Shown piece after piece: positions 57,199 through 63,381 of a stretch of DNA of 64,000 bases. The DNA comes from Paenibacillus sp. SC116 (GTDB lineage Bacteria > Bacillota > Bacilli > Paenibacillales > Paenibacillaceae), in assembly GCF_024733555.1 (NCBI RefSeq), contig NZ_JANIOF010000004.1, positions 1 to 64,000 on the forward strand, in the 5' to 3' direction. Positions within the stretch are counted from its first letter, which is position 1, and each line of letters opens with the position of its first letter. The position numbers were made by a program, and so were the translations under genes. The notes under the pieces were generated by a model. The model was not told the origin of the DNA. It made no database searches and worked only from the letters and a program-made list of their open reading frames with translations.

Positions 57199-57525
57199 GT
57201 TGTTGTGAGGGACTTATGCGTGCTGGAGCCTTAAAAAGGAGCGGGCGGTATGGGCAGGGGGGCTTATACAAAAATGACGATATCTAAACTTATTATATTT
57301 TATGGATTAGACTAAAATATTCAGTTTTTCTTTCAGGATAATTTACTTTTTGTGGAACTTCGTGTATTTATTGAATATCGCTTATTAAAAAGAGAATCGT
57401 ATGCATAATGTTCTAGTTAATTCATCCATAAAGAACTGATGACTGTAACAGTTTCTAATATTTTTTTCATGTTAGAAAATTCATACTGAACTAAAAGCGT
57501 ATTATATTCAGCCAATCTCTTTTTG
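57199..57525. other. AT-rich intergenic stretch, no gene seen
   Basis: Scattered stops in all frames and no hairpin or repeat I can support. It separates host-like DNA from the accessory region. Confidence 0.5.
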
Positions 57526-57534
57526 TGGTAATAT
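57526..57534 (+). promoter_or_regulatory. Extended -10-like element
   Basis: TTTTGTGGTAATAT. The same TTTGTGGTA core recurs at 58365 and 60724. Confidence 0.3.
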
Positions 57535-57567
57535 TAGGAATGTGAGTTAGATCAGTGCTGGTGAAAA

Positions 57568-57757
57568 ATGAGTAACAAAAACTCGAAGATTACTGATAAT
57601 GTAGGAGTTCAAGCCAAGTTAAAGAAATCTTTGATGGATTACCCAATGCTCCTAACATGCATGAATAAAGGGCTATGCCACCTTTGCAAGAAGTAAAGTC
57701 GAAGAAATGGAACTGGATGAACGAATTGTTATGTATTTAATGTAGGATAGTCATCAT
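57568..57757 (+). pseudogene. Possible broken small gene
   Basis: 42 codons from ATG 57568 (SNKNSKITDNVGVQAKLKKS) stop at TAA 57694; a frame shift by one base continues as KVEEMELDERIVMYLM to about 57745. Family unknown. The fragment may be the start of a decayed gene. Confidence 0.25.
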
Positions 57758-57812
57758 TATTGTAGAACTAGCTTTTGCAGAAGCAAAAATAAGAATTGAT
57801 GGGGAACCTTAT

Positions 57813-58205
57813 ATGAATCGAAAAGATGGATACAACAAAGATGTAAAAGGTAAAATTGGCGGTCTTGATGTTGTTAAGGATGACTTTAACGCTGAATTTG
57901 TCATTAATAAGGCAGGAGCAAAGATTTATAAAGACTTGGCCAGACATTGTATTTTAGAAATTCCTACACTGAAAAATCAAGCTGGAAATGGAAAGGTGTA
58001 TGAAGTATTAAGCGTAGGGGTTATGTCGGGCATTCCAATTGCTACTGTTAAAATTGGTGGTTTACCAGTCACGTTTAGACTTCCACCTGACCTAATTGGA
58101 TGGTGTCAGCATAGCATGGGAATAGCAATGCAGGGCGTTAGGCTATTTCCTACAAAGGTGGAGTTCGGTCAGTTAAATGGAAGGCACTACGCAGAATTGA
58201 TTTAA
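57813..58205 (+). CDS. Unrecognised protein, 130 residues
   Basis: Soluble, beta-rich sequence with Gly-containing turns (VLSVGVMSGIPIATVKIGGLPVTFRLPPDLIGW). No signal or membrane segment. GATGGGGAA precedes the ATG. No family recognised. Followed by a short terminator. Confidence 0.5.
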   Translation: MNRKDGYNKDVKGKIGGLDVVKDDFNAEFVINKAGAKIYKDLARHCILEIPTLKNQAGNGKVYEVLSVGVMSGIPIATVKIGGLPVTFRLPPDLIGWCQHSMGIAMQGVRLFPTKVEFGQLNGRHYAELI

Positions 58206-58288
58206 ATATAATTTTTAAAGTTTAATACATAAAGTTGTTAGTGCATTGTGAAGTGTGTAGCGAATACCCGCAACTGGCTCATGAGTTA

Positions 58289-58318
58289 AACCCTCCACAC
58301 ATCAAAGCGGAGGGTTTT
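58289..58318 (+). terminator. Terminator
   Basis: AACCCTCC pairs with GGAGGGTT followed by TTTG. Confidence 0.6.
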
Positions 58319-58364
58319 GTATGTCAATTTTCCTTTATTGGATATAAATGAAATACGGGCTTTG

Positions 58365-58373
58365 TGGTACAAT
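58365..58373 (+). promoter_or_regulatory. Extended -10 promoter
   Basis: TGGTACAAT (TGnTACAAT) within TTTGTGGTACAATTTC, 46 nt upstream of the membrane-protein gene. Confidence 0.45.
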
Positions 58374-58418
58374 TTCATAGTTCTATATGTACATAATGTA
58401 ATAAAAGGGGCAGTGTTA

Positions 58419-59045
58419 ATGTCTGAAAAGGCGAATGATGAAGAAGAGAAAAAGAATGAATCTAATAAAGACGAAAATGTAAAGAAAGATGGAGCTGAAA
58501 AGAAAAAAGACAGTGAATCAGGTGGGAATGTATCAGATGAAAACAATGATAAATTACCATCTGCCAAATTGCTTCTTTCAGTAGCTCAGAAAGAGAATGA
58601 TTATGAAATTGACCGTAAGAAAACATTTGAAACAAGGTCTGCTGTGTTTGTTGCCTTTACTGGCGTTTTAATAACCCTGATAACTAAAATAATAGAATCG
58701 AAATACTTTGATAATGTTCAGCCAGCAGAATTTATCAGTTACGCAATTAAGTTTGGTTTATTTTTATTACTCCCTTCTATTTTATTGATTGTGGCTGTTT
58801 ACTGTTTCTTATACGTAATGATTCCTAGAAGTTATGTAAGGTTTGATTTGGAAGGTTTCGAAAAGCAAACAGCAAAACTACCAGAAGAACAAAGCGCTCT
58901 ATTCTTAATGGAAAAGTATCGAGACGTTGTTAATACAAATAGTATAGTGAATACTAGGAAAAGCGTATATTTTAGAATAGGCGTTATTACAATAGGAGTT
59001 GCGGCATTGCTTGTCGGAGTGATGACCTTCATTGTTTTTGTTTAA
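58419..59045 (+). CDS. Membrane protein with a highly charged N-terminus
   Basis: 208 residues. The first 55 are Lys/Glu/Asp-rich and disordered; then a charged helix (ENDYEIDRKKTFETRSAV) leads into three hydrophobic segments (VFVAFTGVLITLITKII, FGLFLLLPSILLIVAVY, IGVITIGVAALLVGVMTFI). A helix-plus-membrane-hairpin layout is known from several anti-phage membrane effectors (SLATT and Pycsar-type TM proteins), but I see no diagnostic motif. ATG 58419 has AGGGG upstream. 16 nt before the next gene. Confidence 0.6.
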   Translation: MSEKANDEEEKKNESNKDENVKKDGAEKKKDSESGGNVSDENNDKLPSAKLLLSVAQKENDYEIDRKKTFETRSAVFVAFTGVLITLITKIIESKYFDNVQPAEFISYAIKFGLFLLLPSILLIVAVYCFLYVMIPRSYVRFDLEGFEKQTAKLPEEQSALFLMEKYRDVVNTNSIVNTRKSVYFRIGVITIGVAALLVGVMTFIVFV

Positions 59046-59061
59046 TAGGGAGGTGATAAAT

Positions 59062-59253
59062 ATGTCAGGGAACGATAGTACTAGTAAAAATAATCCATTC
59101 ATGAAAAAAGGGAGCCCTACAACAAGTGGAAATAATCCATTTACTACGAAAATGATAAAAGAGGATGCTTCTGAGGGATTGAAGCGCGAGTTCTTTGAAG
59201 CCAAGCGAGAACTTACTGAAAGAAAGCAAGAGACACAAAATGATAATGACTAA
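59062..59253 (+). CDS. Small partner protein with NNPF repeats
   Basis: 63 residues from ATG 59062 behind GGGAGGTG. Hydrophilic, Ser/Thr/Asn-rich; contains two NNPF motifs (SKNNPFMKKGSP and SGNNPFTTK) and a charged C-terminal helix. No family recognised. Co-transcribed with the membrane protein; could bind it. Confidence 0.55.
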   Translation: MSGNDSTSKNNPFMKKGSPTTSGNNPFTTKMIKEDASEGLKREFFEAKRELTERKQETQNDND

Positions 59254-59258
59254 GTCAG

Positions 59259-59285
59259 AAGGGCGGGAGCTCATCCCGTCCTTTT
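59259..59285 (+). terminator. Terminator
   Basis: AAGGGCGGGA pairs with TCCCGTCCTT across GCTCA-like loop, followed by TTTT. Confidence 0.7.
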
Positions 59286-59411
59286 GTGTACAAGCTTACA
59301 ATAATGTTTAGCTTGATGGATAAGCTTAATAAATGAATTATAATTTTTTATTATTGATGTTACCTTAGAATAGTGAAAAAATGTATATGGATATTGAAAT
59401 TGAGGAAGTGA

Positions 59412-59746
59412 TTTAAAAAGGAGACTAAACCTGAAAAGGATTACAGCAGGTATTTTAATTTCAGTGACGCAAAGCTTATAAGTGAAGAAGATGGTAAAAG
59501 CACGCACAGAATCAAGTGGCGCAATATTCAAATCAACTTAGTTCCATTGTACAAGGACGAGAAGAAGAGGGACATAGAAAACATCAAGGTTTATTACGAT
59601 TTTTCTATTCCAGAGGAAATGCGGGAGTTTGGGAAGGGCAAACATTATGCAATAATGACTTGCAGTTGCATAATAATGAACATGACCCTGATGGAAAAGC
59701 AAAGATCGACCTATATGTACCAATAAAGAAGAGAGATATCAGATAA
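59412..59746 (+). pseudogene. Broken gene upstream of the first attC-like site
   Basis: Open from 59412 without a plausible start codon; reads KDYSRYFNFSDAKLISE, IQINLVPLYKDEKKR, VYYDFSIPEEM, then shifts frame near 59650-59670 to continue HNNEHDPDGKAKIDLY. Both the missing start and the shift indicate decay. Family unknown. It would be the gene of the cassette preceding those listed below. Confidence 0.5.
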
Positions 59747-59764
59747 AGAAGAGAGATATCAGAT
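59723..59764 (+). repeat. 20-bp tandem duplication
   Basis: A 20-bp unit beginning ATAAAGAAGAG occurs twice without interruption, over the stop of the broken gene. A typical slippage product. Confidence 0.85.
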
Positions 59765-59792
59765 TGTAAATTCGAAGAAGTCGCCGACATCT

Positions 59793-59950
59793 TATAACAA
59801 TGTGTTCACGTATCTGCGGACAAGCCGCCACGGTCCCGATAGAAAAGTCGAGGAAGTAGATGCCGGGACACACTTGCACCACCTAACCGCATCGCGGCCG
59901 CCCAACGTGGCTTAAGGTGGTGAGAAGTCGTGAGCACGGGAACGTTATAC
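59793..59950 (+). repeat. attC-like site 1
   Basis: TATAAC (59793), 3 nt, GTGTTCACG (59802-59810) ... CGTGAGCAC (59929-59937), 6 nt, GTTATAC (59944-59950). The 9-nt boxes pair with one G-T wobble and TATAAC pairs with GTTATA. Total 158 bp, GC-richer than its surroundings. Contains GGGACACA as in sites 3 and 4. A second CCTAAC at 59883 suggests it may combine two sites. Such R''-L''...L'-R' layout is that of integron attC sites. Confidence 0.6.
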
Positions 59951-59987
59951 GAAAGACTTTTGAAAAATACAGTATTGGGTGATATTG

Positions 59988-60494
59988 ATGAAGTTTACTG
60001 ATTTAGTTGAGGGTTTAGAAATGATTGTTGAATATAAGATACGAGACGCAATAGGGAAAACAATTAGTGAATTAAATAAAAGGAATGTATTATCAGCATC
60101 ATTTGCAAGCGATGATATTATTAATTCTGGATTCATTGAACTTAATATTCAGATTGTCAGTATTATTGAGCAATTTAGTAATTTAAAGTTGCTGAAAAAA
60201 GCTGAAATCACACTTCTTAAAGAGGGAATTAATAAAGTAATAGATAGTCAAAGTAAATTGTTAATCGATGAAGCGACAAAAGTGACAAGTTTTGAACCGA
60301 ATTACTTAAAATTAAAATATTCTATAAAGGAATCAAAAAGGATATTAAATATCCAGATTGAACGTTTACTAAGAGAAAAGAGGCAAAAAACTATAAGTAT
60401 TTGGTGGGATATTTTAAAGATAGCTATTACGGCAATTATTGCAGGGTTTATTGGAGGGTATATAAAAGACATTTTTTTTATGCAAAATCAATGA
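59988..60494 (+). CDS. Cassette 1: protein with C-terminal membrane anchor
   Basis: 168 residues, AT-rich. Mostly helical and charged (residues 1-135), then one hydrophobic segment, WDILKIAITAIIAGFIGGYI, with a short tail, so probably tail-anchored with the soluble part in the cytosol. Start at ATG 59988 behind GGGTGAT; GTG 59979 is an alternative. Its stop is 14 nt before attC-like site 2. No family recognised. Confidence 0.55.
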   Translation: MKFTDLVEGLEMIVEYKIRDAIGKTISELNKRNVLSASFASDDIINSGFIELNIQIVSIIEQFSNLKLLKKAEITLLKEGINKVIDSQSKLLIDEATKVTSFEPNYLKLKYSIKESKRILNIQIERLLREKRQKTISIWWDILKIAITAIIAGFIGGYIKDIFFMQNQ

Positions 60495-60508
60495 TGAAAC
60501 GTACTTTG

Positions 60509-60671
60509 TATAACATCATATCTACGCTGCGGGCGGTTCGGCCCTTGGTTCGCCAGAAGAGATAGGCAGAGGAGTAGATTCAGTTCACAACTCTGCAAGG
60601 CTAAGTCTGTCGGACCCAGTCGCTGGCGCTACTTTAAGCTTCTCGGGCTCGGAGATACAAGTACGTTAGGT
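60509..60671 (+). repeat. attC-like site 2
   Basis: TATAAC (60509), ATC, ATATCTACG (60518-60526) ... CGGAGATAC (60650-60658), AAGTAC, GTTAGGT (60665-60671). Seven of nine L-box positions pair. Shares CCCTTGGT (60542-60549) and GCAGAGGAG (60566-60574) with site 3, with the same 16-nt gap. Confidence 0.65.
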
Positions 60672-60723
60672 GAAATAATCGAAAATCTAAGATAAAACGA
60701 CATTTTCTATCACTATGTTTTTG

Positions 60724-60732
60724 TGGTAAAAT
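60724..60732 (+). promoter_or_regulatory. Extended -10 promoter inside cassette 2
   Basis: TTTGTGGTAAAATTTC contains TGGTAAAAT, 33 nt upstream of the first gene. Cassettes with their own promoter are often toxin or defence genes. Confidence 0.4.
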
Positions 60733-60764
60733 TTCTATATTAAATTTTTCTATTGTCAAAGGGG

Positions 60765-61202
60765 ATGTTACATATTATTATTTTAGGTTTTTCAATTAGT
60801 TCAAATGAAATATACGTATCTACTTTTAATAAGCATGAACGTTCCTTGGCAATCGAAAAGTTTGTTTTGTCTAATGATTCCGGGGAGTCTCTTAGAGAAC
60901 TTTACAATTATATTCAAATGATAATTAAGAGATTTACGGAAATTGATAGTTTAATTTTAGAAATCGCTTCAAATGGACAAAGAAGTCCTTCAATTCAGCG
61001 AGTAAAGGCTGAAGGAATTATTGACTTGGCGATAGCTGACTTTGGGTATGCTGAACAATTAACTAAGATAAAAACACAAAAGACTAAAAAGAAATTTAAA
61101 GAACTTCCGACAAATCCATTATGGGTTAGTTTTAATCAAATTAGATATTCATCTAAAGCTCAGCAAGTGATCGCTTACTTGTTGTTAGAGGAAATAATAT
61201 GA
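60765..61202 (+). CDS. Cassette 2, gene A: unknown, possibly RNase H-like fold
   Basis: 145 residues from ATG 60765 (start uncertain: AAAGGGG touches this ATG; TTG 60753 is possible). The alternation ILGFSISSNEIYVSTF, SLILEIASNGQRSPSIQRVKAEGIIDLA and a basic QKTKKKFKELP loop recalls RNase H/RuvC-like folds, but I see no complete acidic triad, so this is only an impression. Its stop overlaps the kinase-like gene (ATGA), so the two are coupled. Confidence 0.5.
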   Translation: MLHIIILGFSISSNEIYVSTFNKHERSLAIEKFVLSNDSGESLRELYNYIQMIIKRFTEIDSLILEIASNGQRSPSIQRVKAEGIIDLAIADFGYAEQLTKIKTQKTKKKFKELPTNPLWVSFNQIRYSSKAQQVIAYLLLEEII

Positions 61203-62254
61203 GTAGTGATGCTTCTAATCTATCTATGTATCAAGATTTCTTCCTAAAAGAAAGAAATATTAAATTGGAGACAGAGATATTTGAAGGTTCTAGTGTAGCA
61301 TTTCAAGGTTATCATGAAACTTTTAAAAAAAAGGTATTCGTTAAATTTATTTCAATTCCCTGGGAAGAAGACCAAAACATTGAACATGAAGTTGAAACAC
61401 TTATTAAACTAAGAGATAAACAAAATATTGTGAATGTATTTGATTCATTTATTGACTCACAGACTGGGTCGCAATTAGTCATTGTTACAGAATATCTTGA
61501 GGGAAAAACTCTTGATAAATTTTGTGGACTATCTCAAATATCTTTAAAACAGGCAATTGATATCGTCATGGAATTAATAGTAGGTGTTAGTGATGTACAC
61601 AATCTTGGGTTAGTTCATCGTGATTTGAAACTCGAAAATATCATTTATGATGGTAGTAAGCCAATAATTATTGATCTAGGCTCTGTCAAGTCTATTGGTG
61701 CAAAAGTAACGATTGAAGATCCAATACCTTATATGTATAGATCATCTGAAGTATTTTCAAAAGGAATATATTCAATTCAATCAGACATTTATCAAATAGG
61801 ATTAATCCTTTTTCAATTAGTTAATGGATTACTACCAGCGGACGTAGAATTTTATGCTCAGTTAGGCAAGGGAAAATTAGGTCCTGAAAACATCTATGAA
61901 GAGGGAATAAAACAATTAATGAAGCTTGTTACAAAAGATCAGTTGATAAATGTGATTCCTAAATTACCTATATATTGTTTAAAAATAAATAGAATAATAA
62001 ATAATGCGATAAAACTACGTTATAAAACGTTAGATTCATTTTATAAAGATTTATCTAAAACAAAGAGTGAAGTACCTGACTGGGTAATCCAATCTGACAG
62101 TGAATATTTATGTAAAGAATGGAAAAGAAAGAAATATAGAGTAGTAAGGAATGAAGAGGGATATAGGATTTTCAGTCAGACATTAATTAGAACAAAAGAG
62201 CTTGTTCAAGTTAAATCCTCCTTAGAGCTTAATAAATTTTTTCAGAACATATAA
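61199..62254 (+). CDS. Cassette 2, gene B: Ser/Thr protein kinase-like protein
   Basis: 351 residues. Kinase motifs: VFVKF (ATP Lys), HRDLKLENII (catalytic loop with Asp) and IDLGS in place of DFG. No membrane helix or PASTA repeats. The glycine-rich loop is poor (EGSSVAFQG). A C-terminal 80-residue extension follows the kinase domain. AT-rich and unlike PrkC at 24996. Paired with gene A; such kinase pairs occur in phage-defence and regulatory cassettes, but the role is not known. Confidence 0.75.
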   Translation: MSSDASNLSMYQDFFLKERNIKLETEIFEGSSVAFQGYHETFKKKVFVKFISIPWEEDQNIEHEVETLIKLRDKQNIVNVFDSFIDSQTGSQLVIVTEYLEGKTLDKFCGLSQISLKQAIDIVMELIVGVSDVHNLGLVHRDLKLENIIYDGSKPIIIDLGSVKSIGAKVTIEDPIPYMYRSSEVFSKGIYSIQSDIYQIGLILFQLVNGLLPADVEFYAQLGKGKLGPENIYEEGIKQLMKLVTKDQLINVIPKLPIYCLKINRIINNAIKLRYKTLDSFYKDLSKTKSEVPDWVIQSDSEYLCKEWKRKKYRVVRNEEGYRIFSQTLIRTKELVQVKSSLELNKFFQNI

Positions 62255-62264
62255 TTTAATTTCG

Positions 62265-62299
62265 AAAACCCATCTTACATAAGTTGTGAGATGGGTTTT
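62265..62299 (+). terminator. Terminator at the end of cassette 2
   Basis: AAAACCCATCT pairs with AGATGGGTTTT around TACATAAGTTGTG. Confidence 0.75.
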
Positions 62300-62332
62300 A
62301 ATATTTATTTGTATCTCAATGAAGCCGAGCAC

Positions 62333-62445
62333 CTAACAAAGTATTTACGCATTGGGCATTCGCCCTTGGTCTACGAGAAGTATTTAGCAGAGGAGCAAAG
62401 GACACATCCGACTTCGTCGACGTCGTGAACACAAGAACGTTATAT
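62333..62445 (+). repeat. attC-like site 3
   Basis: CTAAC (62333), AAA, GTATTTACG (62341-62349) ... CGTGAACAC (62424-62432), AAGAAC, GTTATAT (62439-62445). The 9-nt boxes pair except for one A-C mismatch and one wobble. 113 bp. Contains a GGGC-ATTC-GCCC hairpin and GGACACA (62400-62406). Spacers of 3 and 6 nt are the same as in sites 1 and 2. Confidence 0.65.
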
Positions 62446-62481
62446 AATAGTATGTAGGTGATAAGATAGGAGGTCATATTC

Positions 62482-63054
62482 ATGGGTATTTTTGAAGAAT
62501 TCGAGGCAAGAAAGATAGCAGGAGAAAAATTATCTTTAGACGATCTTGTAGAAGAAGATCTAAGAACGATGTTTATAGAAGAACATGTATCAGACTCTAT
62601 GTTATCTCAATTGTTTAATGTAAAAAAATCAAAAATTACATATAGACGAAGAAAGCAAGGAATAACTATTAGAAATTCTATACTCGATGATTATTTGTTT
62701 GTTAAAAGCGAACATGCAAAAGAATTGAATAAAAAAGTAAAAGCTGAACTTCTAGTTGACGAGAACCTAACGATGATTGCGAAAGCACTTACGCATTTTG
62801 CATTTAGAAATGGTCCTATTGAAGATATGCATGCAAATCCCAATAACCAACTATCTGATTCTGATATGAAAACTTTAAATAAATTCATGGTGAATAGAAT
62901 AGCGTATATTTTCAAATTAATTATTGAAAAGCGATGGATTGAATTGGATTTTTTAATTAGACAAATAGATCGATGGTATGGTCATGGATGGGATGCTGCA
63001 ATACCTGATGATGGAGATACAAGAAAAATAATTGAGTTAATGTTAAAAAAGTAA
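62482..63054 (+). CDS. Cassette 3: putative HTH-containing protein
   Basis: 190 residues, AT-rich, with its own AGGAGGTC site. A helix-turn-helix-like stretch, MLSQLFNVKKSKITYRRRKQ, lies near residue 40, and a helical C-terminus follows (NQLSDSDMKTLNKFMVNRIAYI). No membrane segment. No family recognised. The stop codon is directly against attC-like site 4. Confidence 0.6.
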   Translation: MGIFEEFEARKIAGEKLSLDDLVEEDLRTMFIEEHVSDSMLSQLFNVKKSKITYRRRKQGITIRNSILDDYLFVKSEHAKELNKKVKAELLVDENLTMIAKALTHFAFRNGPIEDMHANPNNQLSDSDMKTLNKFMVNRIAYIFKLIIEKRWIELDFLIRQIDRWYGHGWDAAIPDDGDTRKIIELMLKK

Positions 63055-63171
63055 TAACAGAATGACTCGTGAATTTGTTCCCGCTTCGCTCGACAGAAGC
63101 ATATGGCTAGTAATTATGATTGACGGACACAGTTCGACATTCATCGAATATCGTAAACACAAAAGTTATGG
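63054..63171 (+). repeat. attC-like site 4 (degenerate)
   Basis: ATAAC (63054-63058) ... CGTAAACAC (63152-63160), AAAA, GTTATGG (63165-63171). The right half matches site 3 (GGACACA, then CGAC-TTC-TCGA pattern), but the left 9-nt box is poor and the last spacer is 4 nt instead of 6. It may be inactive. Confidence 0.5.
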
Positions 63172-63202
63172 GAAATGAATTTATTTTAGAAGGTGAACTG
63201 AT

Positions 63203-63334
63203 GTGATCGCTACTATAGCAGATTTATTAGAGAAAAAAGGAGTAGAACAAATTAAACTCTTTTTGAAAGTTAAACATTCTACCATGATAGGAGATATGTA
63301 TGAAGGGTTCACCTCGTGTCTAGGTGGAGTTTAG
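63203..63334 (+). pseudogene. Cassette 4 gene, truncated
   Basis: 43 codons from GTG 63203 with GAAGGTGA upstream: ADLLEKKGVEQIKLFLKVKH, then TMIGDMYEGFTSCLGG and a stop. The MIGDMYEG segment resembles the N-terminal part of large hypothetical proteins found near defence genes, by eye only. The sequence then returns to host-like composition, so most of the gene seems lost by a deletion at the array end. Confidence 0.35.
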
Positions 63335-63381
63335 AGAAATGAAAAATAATCAAGGACTCTCTTAACAGGTAGGTGATTCTA

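Larger units (their letters stand above)
59945..63165 (+). mobile_element. Putative integron-like gene-cassette array
   Basis: All genes are on one strand, and each of three units ends in an attC-like site. If the crossover is G^TTA as in integrons, the cassettes are 59945-60665 (one gene), 60666-62439 (two genes), 62440-63165 (one gene), followed by a truncated one. Sites share blocks, for example CCCTTGGT and GCAGAGGAG at identical spacing in sites 2 and 3. No integrase gene is in the window. Alternative: an unrelated family of GC-rich repeats. Confidence 0.55.

Noticed and set aside
57813-59253. Treating these genes as further integron cassettes
   Set aside because: No attC-like GC-rich site is found after 58205 or 59253.
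59793-63171. The GC-rich sites as CRISPR repeats or insertion-sequence ends
   Set aside because: Spacing is by whole genes, not 30-40 bp spacers; no transposase, and the sites are all in one orientation downstream of genes.
59793-63171. The GC-rich sites as tRNA or ribosomal RNA fragments
   Set aside because: No acceptor stem, anticodon loop or TPsiC motif, and no CCA end.
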